A stretch of 64,000 bases of DNA from the NCBI GenBank assembly GCA_013822085.1, contig PNJV01000006.1, positions 1 through 64,000 of the forward strand, read 5' to 3'. The translations under genes were made by a program, and so were the position numbers. Source of the DNA: Isosphaera sp. (GTDB lineage: Bacteria; Planctomycetota; Phycisphaerae; Phycisphaerales; UBA1924). Positions 40,888 to 50,853 of the stretch are shown here, piece after piece (within the stretch, counting starts at the first letter, position 1; every line of letters begins with the position of its first letter). The notes under the pieces were generated by a model. The model was not told where the DNA came from. It worked only from the letters and a program-made list of their open reading frames with translations, and did not search any database.

Positions 40888-40981
40888 GGGCGAGGTTAGC
40901 CGCGCGAGCGGCCGAGGTCATGCGCGTGCGCGTGGATGTGAGCGCGGCCCGGGCACGGGCGGGCCCAGATCGCTCGGCGGC

Positions 40982-41224
40982 TCAGAGCGTGGCCGAGGTG
41001 TACGGCAAGAGCCCGAGGAAGCGGGCCCGCTTGATCGCCTGGGCGATCATGCGCTGCTCCAGCGCGGAGGTCATCAGGCGCTTGCGCCCGTGGATCTTGC
41101 CGTTGGGGGACATCATCCGGCGGAGCTTGTCGATGTCCTTGTAATCGACAAAGACCTTGCCCTTGGCGGACTTGCGGGCGACCTTGATCTTGGCGGTCTG
41201 ACCGAAACGCGCGAACTGTGTCAT
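40982..41224 (-). CDS. rpsR: 30S ribosomal protein S18
   Basis: VDYKDIDKLRRMMSPNGKIHGRKRLMTSALEQRMIAQAIKRARFLGLLPYT. Confidence 0.93.
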   Translation of the reverse strand: MTQFARFGQTAKIKVARKSAKGKVFVDYKDIDKLRRMMSPNGKIHGRKRLMTSALEQRMIAQAIKRARFLGLLPYTSATL

Positions 41225-41359
41225 GGAGGCGTCGCTGACCCCGCCGTGGGGATGCCCGCTGGGACGTGGAACGCCCACCCCACCGGGCGACGGGGAGGGT
41301 CAAGGATAGCCGCGCAGCGTGCGACGGCAAACGCGGGCCACCACCCACCACGCCGGGGC

Positions 41360-42388
41360 TCAGAGCCGCCAGAGGCTGCTCGACCAGGTCAGGCCGGCGC
41401 CGAAGGCGATGAACATGACCAGCATGCCCGGCTTGATGCGCCCGGCGCGGACCAGCTCGTCGAAGCACAGCGGGACCGAGCCGGCCGAGCTGTTGCCCAC
41501 GCGGTCGATGTTGATGTAGAGCTTGTCCTCGGGGATGCCGAAGCGCTCGCGGGCCGACTCGAGGATCCGCGCGTTGGACTGGTGCGAGACGTACATGTCG
41601 ACGTCCTCGACGGCCAGGCCGGCCTTGTCGAGGGTCTCGGCGATGAGGCCCTGGAAGGTGGTCACCGCGAACCGGTAGACCTCGCGGCCGTTCATCTGGA
41701 GCGTGCCGGGGCGGATGACCGAGCGGTCCTGGTCCGGGCCGATCCAGGACTCGTCGGCGGGGATGTACAGGTCGCGCCAGGAGCGGCCGTCGGCCTTGTT
41801 GACCTGGGCCAGGCAGCCAAGCGAGGTGTCGTCGGTGGCCCGCAGGACCACGGCCCCCGCCGCGTCCCCAAAGAGGATGCACACGCCGCGGTTGCGGTAG
41901 TCGACGATGTTCGAGACCGTGTCGCACCCGATGACGCCGATGGTGCGGTGAGTGCCCACGCGGATCAGGTCGTGGGCGGTGTTGAGGCTGTACAGGAACC
42001 CGCAGCAGGCCGCGCCCAGGTCCCACCCGGCGGCCTGGCCCGCGCCCAGCGCCCCGGCCACCAGGCACGCGGTGCCGGGGCAGCGGCAGTCCTGGGTGAT
42101 GGTGCCGCAGATGACCAGGTCCAGCTCGCTGGCCGGCGTGTGCGCCGCGGCCAGGGCCCTGCGCAGGGCCTCGGTGCACAGGGCCGTGTTGGTCTCGCCC
42201 TTGCGCGGGTCGCACACGTGCCTGGTGCGCACGCCGGTGCGCTGGACGATCCACTCGTCGGAGGTCTGCACCACCGAGGCCAGGTCCTCGTTGGTCAGGA
42301 TCCGGCTGGGCAGGGCCGAGCCGGACCCGATGATGCGCACGCCGCGGGTTGGGATCGGCGGCAGCGCCCTTTGTGCACGATCGGCCAT
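41360..42388 (-). CDS. fabH: 3-oxoacyl-[acyl-carrier-protein] synthase III
   Basis: GSALPSRILTNEDLASVVQTSDEWIVQRTGVRTRHV; WDLGAACCGFLYSLNTA; HQSNARIL; VGNSSAGSVPL. Confidence 0.95.
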   Translation of the reverse strand: MADRAQRALPPIPTRGVRIIGSGSALPSRILTNEDLASVVQTSDEWIVQRTGVRTRHVCDPRKGETNTALCTEALRRALAAAHTPASELDLVICGTITQDCRCPGTACLVAGALGAGQAAGWDLGAACCGFLYSLNTAHDLIRVGTHRTIGVIGCDTVSNIVDYRNRGVCILFGDAAGAVVLRATDDTSLGCLAQVNKADGRSWRDLYIPADESWIGPDQDRSVIRPGTLQMNGREVYRFAVTTFQGLIAETLDKAGLAVEDVDMYVSHQSNARILESARERFGIPEDKLYINIDRVGNSSAGSVPLCFDELVRAGRIKPGMLVMFIAFGAGLTWSSSLWRL

Positions 42389-42575
42389 GGCCCGCATGCT
42401 ACGGACGCTGCGGGCACAAATCAGCGGCCGGGCCGTCAGCGCGGCCTGGGGGGGGCGAGGGGGCCGGGGGCAGCGGCCCGTTGGAGCGGGGAGCGGTCGG
42501 GCGATCAGGCTGCGCGCGGCCGCGGGCTTCTTGGGCGGAGCGCCGCGGGCTTTGGGGCAGGGCCGCCGCGGGCTG

Positions 42576-43619
42576 TCAGGCGCGACGGGCCTCGTCGGGA
42601 GCCTGAGGAGTGAGCTCGGCGATGCGCGCCACCAGCGCGTCGTTGATGCCGGCCTTGACGATGGCCCGCGCCTCGCGCAGGGCCGCCGAGATGCTCCGGG
42701 CGTTGGACGAGCCGTGGGCGATCATGCACACGCCCCCCACTCCCAGGAGCGGGGCGCCGCCGTGCTCGTGGTAGTCGTTCTTGCGGAACATCTCGCGGAA
42801 GATCGGCTCGAGGCGCAGCATCAGGTCCGGGTCGGCCGCGAGCACCTCGGCGCTGATGCCGCTGATGAGCGACCGGGCCAGGCCCTCGGCCATCTTCAGG
42901 AGCGTGTTGCCCACCAGCCCGTCGGTGACGACCACGTCGGCCACGCCCTCGAAGAGGTCGCGCCCCTCGATGTAGCCGACGTACCTGATGCCCGGCGTGG
43001 CCCTGATCAGGGCCGCGGTGCCCTGGATCAGGTCGGTGCCCTTGGCCTCCTCGGCGCCGATGTTCATGACCGCCACGCGCGGCGACTGGCGCCCGTGGAC
43101 GATGCGCGAGACCACCTCGGCCATGATGCCGTACTGCCAGAGGTGCGCCGGCCTGGGCTCGGGGTTGGCCCCCGCGTCGCAGAGGACCACGGGGCCGTTG
43201 AAGGTCGGGATCGTCACGGTGATGCCGGGCCGGTGGACGCCGGGGAGGCGGCGCATGTGCAGCGTGGCCGCCGAGACGCACGCGCCGGTGTTGCCCGCCG
43301 AGAGGACGGCGTCGCAGGCCAGCGGCTCCTGGCGGTGGCGGTAGGCCCCCAGGCGGGCCATCCTGACGATCGACGAGTCGGTCTTGGTCCGCACGGCCTC
43401 GACGGGGGACTCGGCCATCTCGATCGACTGGGTCGTGTGCACGAACCGCAGGCGGTCGTCGCGCACGCCCGCTTCGAGCATGAAGTCGCGGGCCGAGGCC
43501 TCGTCGCCGATGAGCACCAGCTCGTCGCCGGGGTCCAGGGCCGACAGCGCCCGCACGCAGCCCTTGAGGATCTCGTCGGGCGCGTGGTCGCCGCCCATCA
43601 CGTCTACACCCAGGCGCAT
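42576..43619 (-). CDS. plsX: phosphate acyltransferase PlsX
   Basis: MRLGVDVMGGDHAPDEILKG; AVLSAGNTGA; VGYIEGRDLFEGVADVVVTDGLVGNTLLKMAEG; GGAPLLGVGGVCMIAHGSS. Confidence 0.96.
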   Translation of the reverse strand: MRLGVDVMGGDHAPDEILKGCVRALSALDPGDELVLIGDEASARDFMLEAGVRDDRLRFVHTTQSIEMAESPVEAVRTKTDSSIVRMARLGAYRHRQEPLACDAVLSAGNTGACVSAATLHMRRLPGVHRPGITVTIPTFNGPVVLCDAGANPEPRPAHLWQYGIMAEVVSRIVHGRQSPRVAVMNIGAEEAKGTDLIQGTAALIRATPGIRYVGYIEGRDLFEGVADVVVTDGLVGNTLLKMAEGLARSLISGISAEVLAADPDLMLRLEPIFREMFRKNDYHEHGGAPLLGVGGVCMIAHGSSNARSISAALREARAIVKAGINDALVARIAELTPQAPDEARRA

Positions 43620-43719
43620 GCCGCGTCACTCCCGAGCCGTCGGCGGCCACCGGGCCCCGAGGCGTTGCATCAGGCAGGCCGGCGCACGGCCGGCCGCGCC
43701 ACCGGCCTCGTCTGCGCGA

Positions 43720-43923
43720 TCAGCTCCCGCGCTCTTCCACGCCGATGCCCAGCTTGGGCACGCGGATGCGCAGGCCCGGACGCACATAGCCCGACTCGGC
43801 CGCGCGGTGGTGCTGCTTGGGCACGAAGGTGATCGGGCACTGCGTGCCGGTGATCTCTGTCAGGGCGTGGTGCGCCCGGCGACGACGGGTGCGGCCGTAT
43901 GAAACGCGTTGCGGAGGGAGCAT
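43720..43923 (-). CDS. rpmF: 50S ribosomal protein L32
   Basis: TRRRRAHHALTEITGTQCPITFVPKQHHRAAESGYVRPGLRI; immediately upstream of plsX-fabH. Confidence 0.85.
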   Translation of the reverse strand: MLPPQRVSYGRTRRRRAHHALTEITGTQCPITFVPKQHHRAAESGYVRPGLRIRVPKLGIGVEERGS

Positions 43924-44214
43924 GGGGACGCCTTTGCCGGGACTCGCGGGTGATGGACCGAACCCTCGCCGCGCAGCCGGCCAGCCGTCGGGCCGGCCCG
44001 GGCGAGTCCGGATGATACGGCTGGGGCCCCAGAATCGTCAACGCGTGGCCTCGACGCCGGCCGGCGGGGCGCCTTTAGTTGAGGCTCAATCCCATGGGCA
44101 CCGTGCCCGGATCACACGCCGGACCGCAGCCGCGGCACCCCGGCACGATCGCCCGAGACCATCGGGCACGCCGCGGGGCGCACGCGCCCGGCCGCGGCGA
44201 CGGAGGAACAAAGT

Positions 44215-44814
44215 ATGGCCCGTTACATCGGCCCCAAGGTCAAGCTCTCGCGCCGCGTCGGCGTCCCCATCGCCGACAGCCCCAAGCACACGTCCAAGAG
44301 GCAGCTGACCTACCCCGGCGTCCACGGCTTCCGCGGCCGGCGCCTGCGCGACTACGGCGTGCGCCTCAACGAGAAGCAGAAGGTCCGCTTCCACTACTCG
44401 GTGCTCGAAAAGCAGTTCCGCAGGTACGTCGCCGAGGCCTCCCGGGCCAAGGGCAACACCGGCGAGGTGCTCATGCGGCTGCTCGAGCGGCGCCTGGACA
44501 ACGTCGTCCGCCGCATGGGCCTGGCCCGCTCGGTCTGGGCGGCCCGGCAGATCGTGGCCCACGGGCACGTGCTGGTCAACGGCCGCAAGACCGACCGGCC
44601 CTCCTACGGCGTGGACGTCAACGACGTGATCACGCTCAAGCCGCGGGCCCACAAGCTCGTGCGCGAGGCCATGGAGAGCATGGCCGGGCACGAGGTGCCC
44701 CAGTGGATCGACTTCAACCCCTCCGAGCTGACCGGCAAGATCGTGGCCCTGCCCACCTCCGACCAGATCCCCTTCGACGTGAACCCGAACCTGATCGTCG
44801 AGTTCTACCGCTAA
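44215..44814 (+). CDS. rpsD: 30S ribosomal protein S4
   Basis: MARYIGPKVKLSRRVGVP...YPGVHGFRGRRLRDYGVRLNEKQKVRFHYSVLEKQFRRYV; S4 domain LERRLDNVVRRMGLARSVWAARQIVAHGHVLVNG; GGAGG RBS. Confidence 0.97.
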   Translation: MARYIGPKVKLSRRVGVPIADSPKHTSKRQLTYPGVHGFRGRRLRDYGVRLNEKQKVRFHYSVLEKQFRRYVAEASRAKGNTGEVLMRLLERRLDNVVRRMGLARSVWAARQIVAHGHVLVNGRKTDRPSYGVDVNDVITLKPRAHKLVREAMESMAGHEVPQWIDFNPSELTGKIVALPTSDQIPFDVNPNLIVEFYR

Positions 44815-44833
44815 CCCGAGACGGCGCACCCGG

Positions 44834-44860
44834 GGCCCGGGGCTCGCCCCCGGGCCTTTT
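44834..44860 (+). terminator. intrinsic terminator downstream of rpsD
   Basis: ggcccggggctcgcccccgggcc hairpin followed by tttt. Confidence 0.75.
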
Positions 44861-44934
44861 CACGCGCCCACGCCGGGCCGCACACTAACATCTGCGCGCC
44901 GGGGCCCGCGCCCGGGCCGCACCGGGGCCGACCC

Positions 44935-46872
44935 ATGACCAAGCTGCTGACCAAGTACCGCGCCGTGCTCCTGAGCGTCTTTGGCGTCATCATCATGATC
45001 GCCTTCGTGCTCCCGCAGGGCTTCCAGACCTTCGTCGGCACGCCCGAGAGCCAGACCTCGGTGCGCATCGGGGGCAAGCGCTTCACCGTGGCCGACACCA
45101 ACAAGGCCGCCGCCGAGCTGGAGGCCGTGCGCCGAGTCTTGCCGCGCCTGGCGGGCCTCTTTACCGACCGCGAGCACTGGCTCATGCTCACCGAGATGGC
45201 CCGCGGCGCCGACCTGATCGGGCCCGAGCAGGACGGCTACTCCCTGGCCGAGGCGCTGGCCCAGCAGCAGGCCCTGGCGGAGGTCCAGCAGGGGCAGATC
45301 GCCCCCGACCAGGCCCAGCAACGCACCGAGGCGCTGGCCGCTGAGCTTCGGGCCCAGCTGAGCCAGACCATCGGCGCCAGTCGCCGGTCCTCCTCCACCG
45401 GCGCCCGCGCGATGGCCGACTTCCTGGGCATCTCGCGCCTCCAGAGCGCGTACATCGACATGGCCCGCACCAGCGGCCCGCGCCTGCTCGCCGACGCCCG
45501 CAGGGACCAGGACCAGGCCCTGGCGCGCGTCGTCTTTGCCACCGTCTCCGAGGCGGCCGTCCAGGCCCAGCCCGAGCCGACGCCCGAGCAGCTGGCGGCC
45601 CACTTCGAGTCCTTCGCCGGCACCGACCCGGCCACGGGCGACCTGGGCGTGGGCTACCTCCAGCCCGACCGGCTCAAGCTCGCCTGGATCACCGTGGACC
45701 TGGCCCAGGTCCGCCGCGACGTCCGCCTGGACCCGGTGGAGCTGGCCACGCGCCGGGTCCGCGCGGCCATCGCCGACGACGACCAGGCCGGCCGGGCCCG
45801 CGTCGAGGAGGAGTACCGGGTCGAGGCCGCTGGGCGCCTGGCCGACCAGGCCATGCAGCTGATCCGCGGCGAGCTGCTGCGCGTAGTCGACCGCCTCCCG
45901 GCTGCGCCGGGCCGCGGCGGCATCGCCTACCGCCAGCTCCCCGAGGACTGGCCCGCCAAGCGCCCCGACTTTGCCGCTCTCGCCCGCTCGGTCACCGAGC
46001 AGATGGCCGCCGCCGCCGGGCACCCCGTCGGCGGCATCGAGGCCGGGTCGTTCGCTGAGGGCTGGCTCACGCCCGAGGACGCCGCCTCCAAGCTCGGCCG
46101 AGCCGGCCTGACGTTCCAGTCGCGCGGCCGGGCCTTCACGCAGCTGGCGCAGGCCCTGAGCGACCTGCGCGAGTTCGACCCGCCCGCCCCGCGCCTGCCC
46201 GTCCAGGTCGGGGTGCCCATCACCGACCCGTTCAACTCCTTCGACGGCCAGCTCCGGGTGCTCTACATGGTGACCGAGGCCGCCCCGGCCGGGCCGGCGC
46301 GCTCGCTCGACGACGTCCGCCAGCAGGCCGTCCGCGACTGGAAGCGCCTCAACGTCTACACCGAGCTGGTCCGCGAGGCCCAGAACGCGGCGACCTTCGC
46401 CGTTGTCTCGGGCCTGCAAGAGGCCTCGGCGGGCCTGGGGCTGCTGGCCAGCGTCACGCCGCCGCTCGAGTCGCTCTTTACCCGCACCCAGGGGATGGTC
46501 CCCCCGGGCGAGCTGGCCCAGGGCACGCCCCTGACCGAGGAGGTCATCAAGCGCGCCGAGCGCCTCGACCCGTCGGTGCCGCTGACGGAGGCCAACCTGG
46601 CTGCGCGCACGTTCGCTGTCCCGCTGCCGTCCAAGCTCTCGGTGGCGCTGGTGCAGGTCACGGCGTACCAGCCGCTGACGATCGAGCGGCTGCGGGCCGA
46701 CGCGGGCGCCGCCGGCCCGGCGGCCTACACGTTCGTGCGCGAGCCCAGCCGACGCGCGCTCGGGCCCACGCTCCTGCGCGCGTTCGACCCGGCGCTGCTG
46801 GCCGAGCGCCTCGACGCCCGCTACCCCGACGGCACACGCCCCCACGCAGCCGACCCGGCCCCCGCCCCCTGA
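44935..46872 (+). CDS. PpiD/SurA-N-like membrane-anchored folding-factor-like protein
   Basis: MTKLLTKYRAVLLSVFGVIIMIAFVLPQG N-terminal anchor; repeated helical regions and C-terminal STLSVALVQV-like segment typical of SurA_N/PpiD-like proteins. Confidence 0.6.
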   Translation: MTKLLTKYRAVLLSVFGVIIMIAFVLPQGFQTFVGTPESQTSVRIGGKRFTVADTNKAAAELEAVRRVLPRLAGLFTDREHWLMLTEMARGADLIGPEQDGYSLAEALAQQQALAEVQQGQIAPDQAQQRTEALAAELRAQLSQTIGASRRSSSTGARAMADFLGISRLQSAYIDMARTSGPRLLADARRDQDQALARVVFATVSEAAVQAQPEPTPEQLAAHFESFAGTDPATGDLGVGYLQPDRLKLAWITVDLAQVRRDVRLDPVELATRRVRAAIADDDQAGRARVEEEYRVEAAGRLADQAMQLIRGELLRVVDRLPAAPGRGGIAYRQLPEDWPAKRPDFAALARSVTEQMAAAAGHPVGGIEAGSFAEGWLTPEDAASKLGRAGLTFQSRGRAFTQLAQALSDLREFDPPAPRLPVQVGVPITDPFNSFDGQLRVLYMVTEAAPAGPARSLDDVRQQAVRDWKRLNVYTELVREAQNAATFAVVSGLQEASAGLGLLASVTPPLESLFTRTQGMVPPGELAQGTPLTEEVIKRAERLDPSVPLTEANLAARTFAVPLPSKLSVALVQVTAYQPLTIERLRADAGAAGPAAYTFVREPSRRALGPTLLRAFDPALLAERLDARYPDGTRPHAADPAPAP

Positions 46873-46969
46873 CCCACGCTCTGCCTGACCACGCGAGCCC
46901 TGGCCGCTCGCGCTCACTCACAGCCGGCGCCCGCCGGCCGCGCGCCAGGGCCGCCGAGCACCGCCGCCG

Positions 46970-47359
46970 TCACTCCTCGAGCGACCCGGCGATCGTCGCG
47001 CCGCTTGCCAGGGCTTGGAGCACGCCGGGCAAGCGCGACACCAGCGCCCCGCGGGCAAAGACCGCCGTGGCGCCGGCCCGGGCTGCCTCAGCCAGCCGCA
47101 CCGCCTCGACATGGGGCCCGAACGCGATCACGCGCAGCGGGGCGGCGCGCGGGTCGGCGGCGGGGCCCCGCAGCAGGGCCAGCAGCTCGCCAGAGCCCGC
47201 CGCTTCCAAGTCCAGGAGCACGCCGCGCACCGGCGAGTCGTCCAGGCGCGCCAGGAGCATCGCCCGGTCCCGGGCCGGGCGGGCGGGGATGCCCATGGCG
47301 TCGGCGGTCGAGCGGACCTTGGAGGCCCAAAGCAGGTCGTTGCAGCAATAAAGGATCAT
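46970..47359 (-). CDS. degenerate CheY-like receiver protein, hypothetical
   Basis: MILYCCNDLLWASKVRSTADAMG...VRGVLLDLEAAGSGELLALL...VIAFGPHVEAVRLAEAARAGATAVFARGALVSRLPGVL; alternating beta/alpha pattern. Confidence 0.55.
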   Translation of the reverse strand: MILYCCNDLLWASKVRSTADAMGIPARPARDRAMLLARLDDSPVRGVLLDLEAAGSGELLALLRGPAADPRAAPLRVIAFGPHVEAVRLAEAARAGATAVFARGALVSRLPGVLQALASGATIAGSLEE

Positions 47360-47513
47360 GGCGATATGTATACACCGGTCGGCAGCTGCGCGCCCAGGCC
47401 GGATCCCGGCCCCGCCCCGGCGGGCCCCGGCTGCGATATCCTCACTGCCATCTACGGTCCGTGCGCGCGGCGCCCGATGACGCCCGGCACGAGCCGGCTC
47501 CCGGACCCAACCC

Positions 47514-48872
47514 ATGTCCACCACGCTCTCGCCCAAGCACGGCCACCCCAGCACATCCCCCACGGGTGCCGCCGCGGCGGTCGATCAGTCGATCCTCAAG
47601 GAGGTCCAGCTGCCGGCCGACGCCGACAACCTCTACACCCAGACCGTCACGACCATGCTCCAGGCCGCCGAGATCATGGGGCTCCCCGAGCACATCCGGC
47701 TGATCCTGGCCCAGCCCAAGAACGAGATCATCGTGCACTTCCCGGTGCGCATGGACAACGGCAAGTACCGGCTCTTCAAGGGCTACCGGGTGCAGCACAA
47801 CAACGCCCTGGGGCCGTACAAGGGCGGGCTGCGTTTCCACCCGTCGGTGCACCTGGACGACGTCAAGTCGCTGGCGTTCCTGATGACGATGAAGTGCTCG
47901 CTCGTGGGCGTGCCCTACGGCGGGGGCAAGGGCGGGATCAAGGTCAACCCGCGCGACCACTCGGCGGCGGAGATGGAGCGGATCGTCCGCCGGTTCACCA
48001 GCGCCATCGCGCACAACATCGGGCCGGACTACGACATCCCCGCCCCGGACGTGGGCTCCAACTCGCAGCACATGGCCTGGATCGCCGACACGTACTCGTT
48101 CCTGTCCGAGGTGGGCGGGGACAACCCCGCCGCGGTGATCACGGGCAAGCCGATCGAGTACGGCGGCTCGCTGGGGCGCGAGAAGGCCACGGGCCAGGGC
48201 GTGGTCAACACGCTGGTGGAGATGCTCCCGGCCTTGAGCCTGCGGCCCGAGCAGTGCGCCTTCTCGGTGCTGGGCTTTGGCAACGTGGGCTCGTGGTCGG
48301 CCAAGATCTTCCAGGAGAAGGGGGCCAGGCTGGTGGCGGCGGCCGACCACACGGGCTTCATCCGCAACGACAAGGGCATCGACGCGGCGGACCTGGCCGA
48401 GCACGTCGGCCGCGGCGGGGGCGTGGCCAACTACTCCAAGGCGACGGCCATCACCAAGGACGAGTTCTACAAGACCAAGGTCGAGGTCTTCATCCCGGCG
48501 GCCCTGGAGCAGATGATCCAGGAGCAGGAGGCGGGCATGCTCCAGTGCCGCGTGGTGGCCGAGGGGGCCAACGCCCCGACCACGCCCGGCGGCGAGCGCG
48601 TGCTGGCCTCGCGCGGGATCGAGGTCCTGCCGGCGATCCTGTGCAACGCCGGGGGCGTGACGGTCTCGTACTTCGAGTGGGTGCAGAACAAGTCCTTCCG
48701 CTCCTGGGACCTGGAGCGCGTCGACGAGGAGCTCAACCGGCACATGGTCCGCGCCGCCCACCGCGTGCGCGACGCCCGCTCCCACTACAAGTGCGACCTG
48801 CGCACGGCCGCCTACATCGCTGCCCTGGAGCGCATCGCCAAGGCCTACGCGGCGCGCGGCATCTTCCCCTGA
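47514..48872 (+). CDS. gdhA: Glu/Leu/Phe/Val dehydrogenase (glutamate dehydrogenase)
   Basis: NNALGPYKGGLRFHPSVHLDDVKSLAFLMTMKCSLVGVPYGGGKGGI; VLGFGNVGSWSAKIF; VVAEGANAPTTPGG. Confidence 0.93.
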   Translation: MSTTLSPKHGHPSTSPTGAAAAVDQSILKEVQLPADADNLYTQTVTTMLQAAEIMGLPEHIRLILAQPKNEIIVHFPVRMDNGKYRLFKGYRVQHNNALGPYKGGLRFHPSVHLDDVKSLAFLMTMKCSLVGVPYGGGKGGIKVNPRDHSAAEMERIVRRFTSAIAHNIGPDYDIPAPDVGSNSQHMAWIADTYSFLSEVGGDNPAAVITGKPIEYGGSLGREKATGQGVVNTLVEMLPALSLRPEQCAFSVLGFGNVGSWSAKIFQEKGARLVAAADHTGFIRNDKGIDAADLAEHVGRGGGVANYSKATAITKDEFYKTKVEVFIPAALEQMIQEQEAGMLQCRVVAEGANAPTTPGGERVLASRGIEVLPAILCNAGGVTVSYFEWVQNKSFRSWDLERVDEELNRHMVRAAHRVRDARSHYKCDLRTAAYIAALERIAKAYAARGIFP

Positions 48873-48993
48873 GCGGCGGGGCCTTGGCACAGGCGGCAGC
48901 AGGTTCGTGCGCGCGGCGGCAGCTCCCGCTGAGCCGCGGCGCGCCGCCGCAGGCTGCGCCGGTGTCGCCCAGCCCGCTCCCCTATAGTCGGCC

Positions 48994-50853
48994 GTGAGCG
49001 ACGCGACCGTCGATGGCCGCCGGTACCTGATCCCCTTCCGTTCCGGCCTGCTCCCGCAGATATTCTGCGACACGCTGGTGATCGGCTCGGGCGTGGCCGG
49101 CCTCCGCGCAGCCATCGCCGCCGCCGAGCACGGCGAGGTGATCGTCCTGTGCAAGGACGAGCCCCCGCACAGCAACACCGCCTGGGCCCAGGGCGGCATC
49201 GCCACCGTCACCGCGCACGACGACACCGCCGAGGCCCACGTGCGCGACACGCTGGCCGCTGGGGCGGGCCTGTGCGACGAGGACGCCGCCCGCAGGATCG
49301 TGGCCGACGGCCCGGGGCGCATCGCCGAGCTGATCGGCTGGGGCATGCGCTTCGACACCGACCCGGCCGGCACCGTCCACCTGGGGCGCGAGGGCGGGCA
49401 CGGCGCTGCGCGCATCCTCCACGCCGACGGCGACGCCACCGGCCGCGAGCTGATGCGCGTGCTGCTCGAACGCACCGCCCAGACGCGCGGCGTGCGGCTC
49501 TTTGGGCGCTGCTTCGCCCTGGACCTGATCACGCCGGGCGGGCCGGCCAGCCCCCAGCCGGTCATGGGCGCCATCACCCACCACCCCAAGCACGGCCTGC
49601 AGGTGATCTGGGCCAAGGCAACGATCCTCGCCTCCGGGGGCGCGGGGATGGTCTACCGGGAGACGACCAACCCGCGCGTGGCCACCGGCGACGGCCTGGC
49701 CATGGCCTTCCGGGCCGGGGCCCTGATCGCTGACGCGGCGTTCTTCCAGTTCCACCCCACCACGCTCTACATCGCCGGCGCCGCCAGGTCGCTCATCAGC
49801 GAGGCCGTGCGCGGCCAGGGCGCCACGCTCATCGACCAGGACGGCCGCCGGTTCATGCTCGAGGACCCGCAGGCCGGCGCCGCCGCCGAGCTGGCCCCGC
49901 GCGACGTGGTGACGCGCGCCATCGTCCGCAGGATGGCCCAGCGCGGCCTGGCCCACGTCTGGCTCGACTGCAGGCACGTGCCGGACTTCGCCCGCCAGTT
50001 CCCCTCCATCGCCCACACGCTGCGCCGGTTCGACCTGGACCCGGCCTCGTCCCCGATCCCGGTCCACCCCGCGGCGCACTACCACTGCGGCGGCGTGGCC
50101 ACCGACGCCCACGGCCGCACCTCCCTGCCGGGCCTCTACGCCGCCGGCGAGGTCGCGTGCACCGGCCTCCACGGCGCCAACCGCTTGGCCAGCAACTCGC
50201 TCCTGGAGGGCCTGGTCATGGGCGCCGTCGCCGGCCAGACCGCCCGCGAGATGACCCAGCACGCCGCGTCGGCACCGCACAACGGCCCCGCCCACGCGGC
50301 CCCGCCGCACGGCGGCAACGGGCTCGCCCACGCGCCGGGCGCCCTGCCGCCGGGGTGGGAGCTGGGCCCGCGCGCCGCCCCGGCGCCGGTCATCTCCGAC
50401 ATCAGGCCCTCCGACGCCGCCGAGCTGGACCTGGCCGACGTCTCCTCCTCGCTGCGCTCGGGCATGTGGCGCACCGCCGGCATCGAGCGCTCCGGCCAGC
50501 GCCTGACAGACCTGGCCGACATGATCGCCTTCTGGTCGCGATACACCATGGACAAGATCTTCGACGACGTGCGCGGCTGGGAGGTCCAGAACCTGCTCAC
50601 GGTCGCCTCGCTCATCGCCCGCTCGGCGCTCTGGCGGCAGGAGTCGCGCGGCTGCCACTGGCGCTCCGACTTCCCCGCCCAGCGCGACCAGCTGCGCGCC
50701 CACGACCTCTGGACGCGCGGGTCGGACGCGCCGGCCTGCTCCACGACGCTCGCTGCGGGCCTGCTTTGCCCAAGCACGGCTCAGCCCCCCGGCCCCACCG
50801 CCCCCACCCCCCTCATCACCACCATCCCCGCGACCGTGGCGCACGAGCCCTGA
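48994..50853 (+). CDS. nadB: L-aspartate oxidase (GTG start)
   Basis: DTLVIGSGVAGLRAAIAAAEHGEVIVLCKDEPPHSNTAWAQGGIATV; HYHCGGVATDAHGRTSLPGLYAAGEVACTGLHGANRLASNSLLEGLV. Confidence 0.95.
   Translation: MSDATVDGRRYLIPFRSGLLPQIFCDTLVIGSGVAGLRAAIAAAEHGEVIVLCKDEPPHSNTAWAQGGIATVTAHDDTAEAHVRDTLAAGAGLCDEDAARRIVADGPGRIAELIGWGMRFDTDPAGTVHLGREGGHGAARILHADGDATGRELMRVLLERTAQTRGVRLFGRCFALDLITPGGPASPQPVMGAITHHPKHGLQVIWAKATILASGGAGMVYRETTNPRVATGDGLAMAFRAGALIADAAFFQFHPTTLYIAGAARSLISEAVRGQGATLIDQDGRRFMLEDPQAGAAAELAPRDVVTRAIVRRMAQRGLAHVWLDCRHVPDFARQFPSIAHTLRRFDLDPASSPIPVHPAAHYHCGGVATDAHGRTSLPGLYAAGEVACTGLHGANRLASNSLLEGLVMGAVAGQTAREMTQHAASAPHNGPAHAAPPHGGNGLAHAPGALPPGWELGPRAAPAPVISDIRPSDAAELDLADVSSSLRSGMWRTAGIERSGQRLTDLADMIAFWSRYTMDKIFDDVRGWEVQNLLTVASLIARSALWRQESRGCHWRSDFPAQRDQLRAHDLWTRGSDAPACSTTLAAGLLCPSTAQPPGPTAPTPLITTIPATVAHEP

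Noticed and set aside
44860-46917. 685-aa antisense ORF over the PpiD/SurA-like gene
   Set aside because: Gly/Arg/Val-rich translation without motifs; plus-strand gene has N-terminal anchor and downstream-of-terminator context
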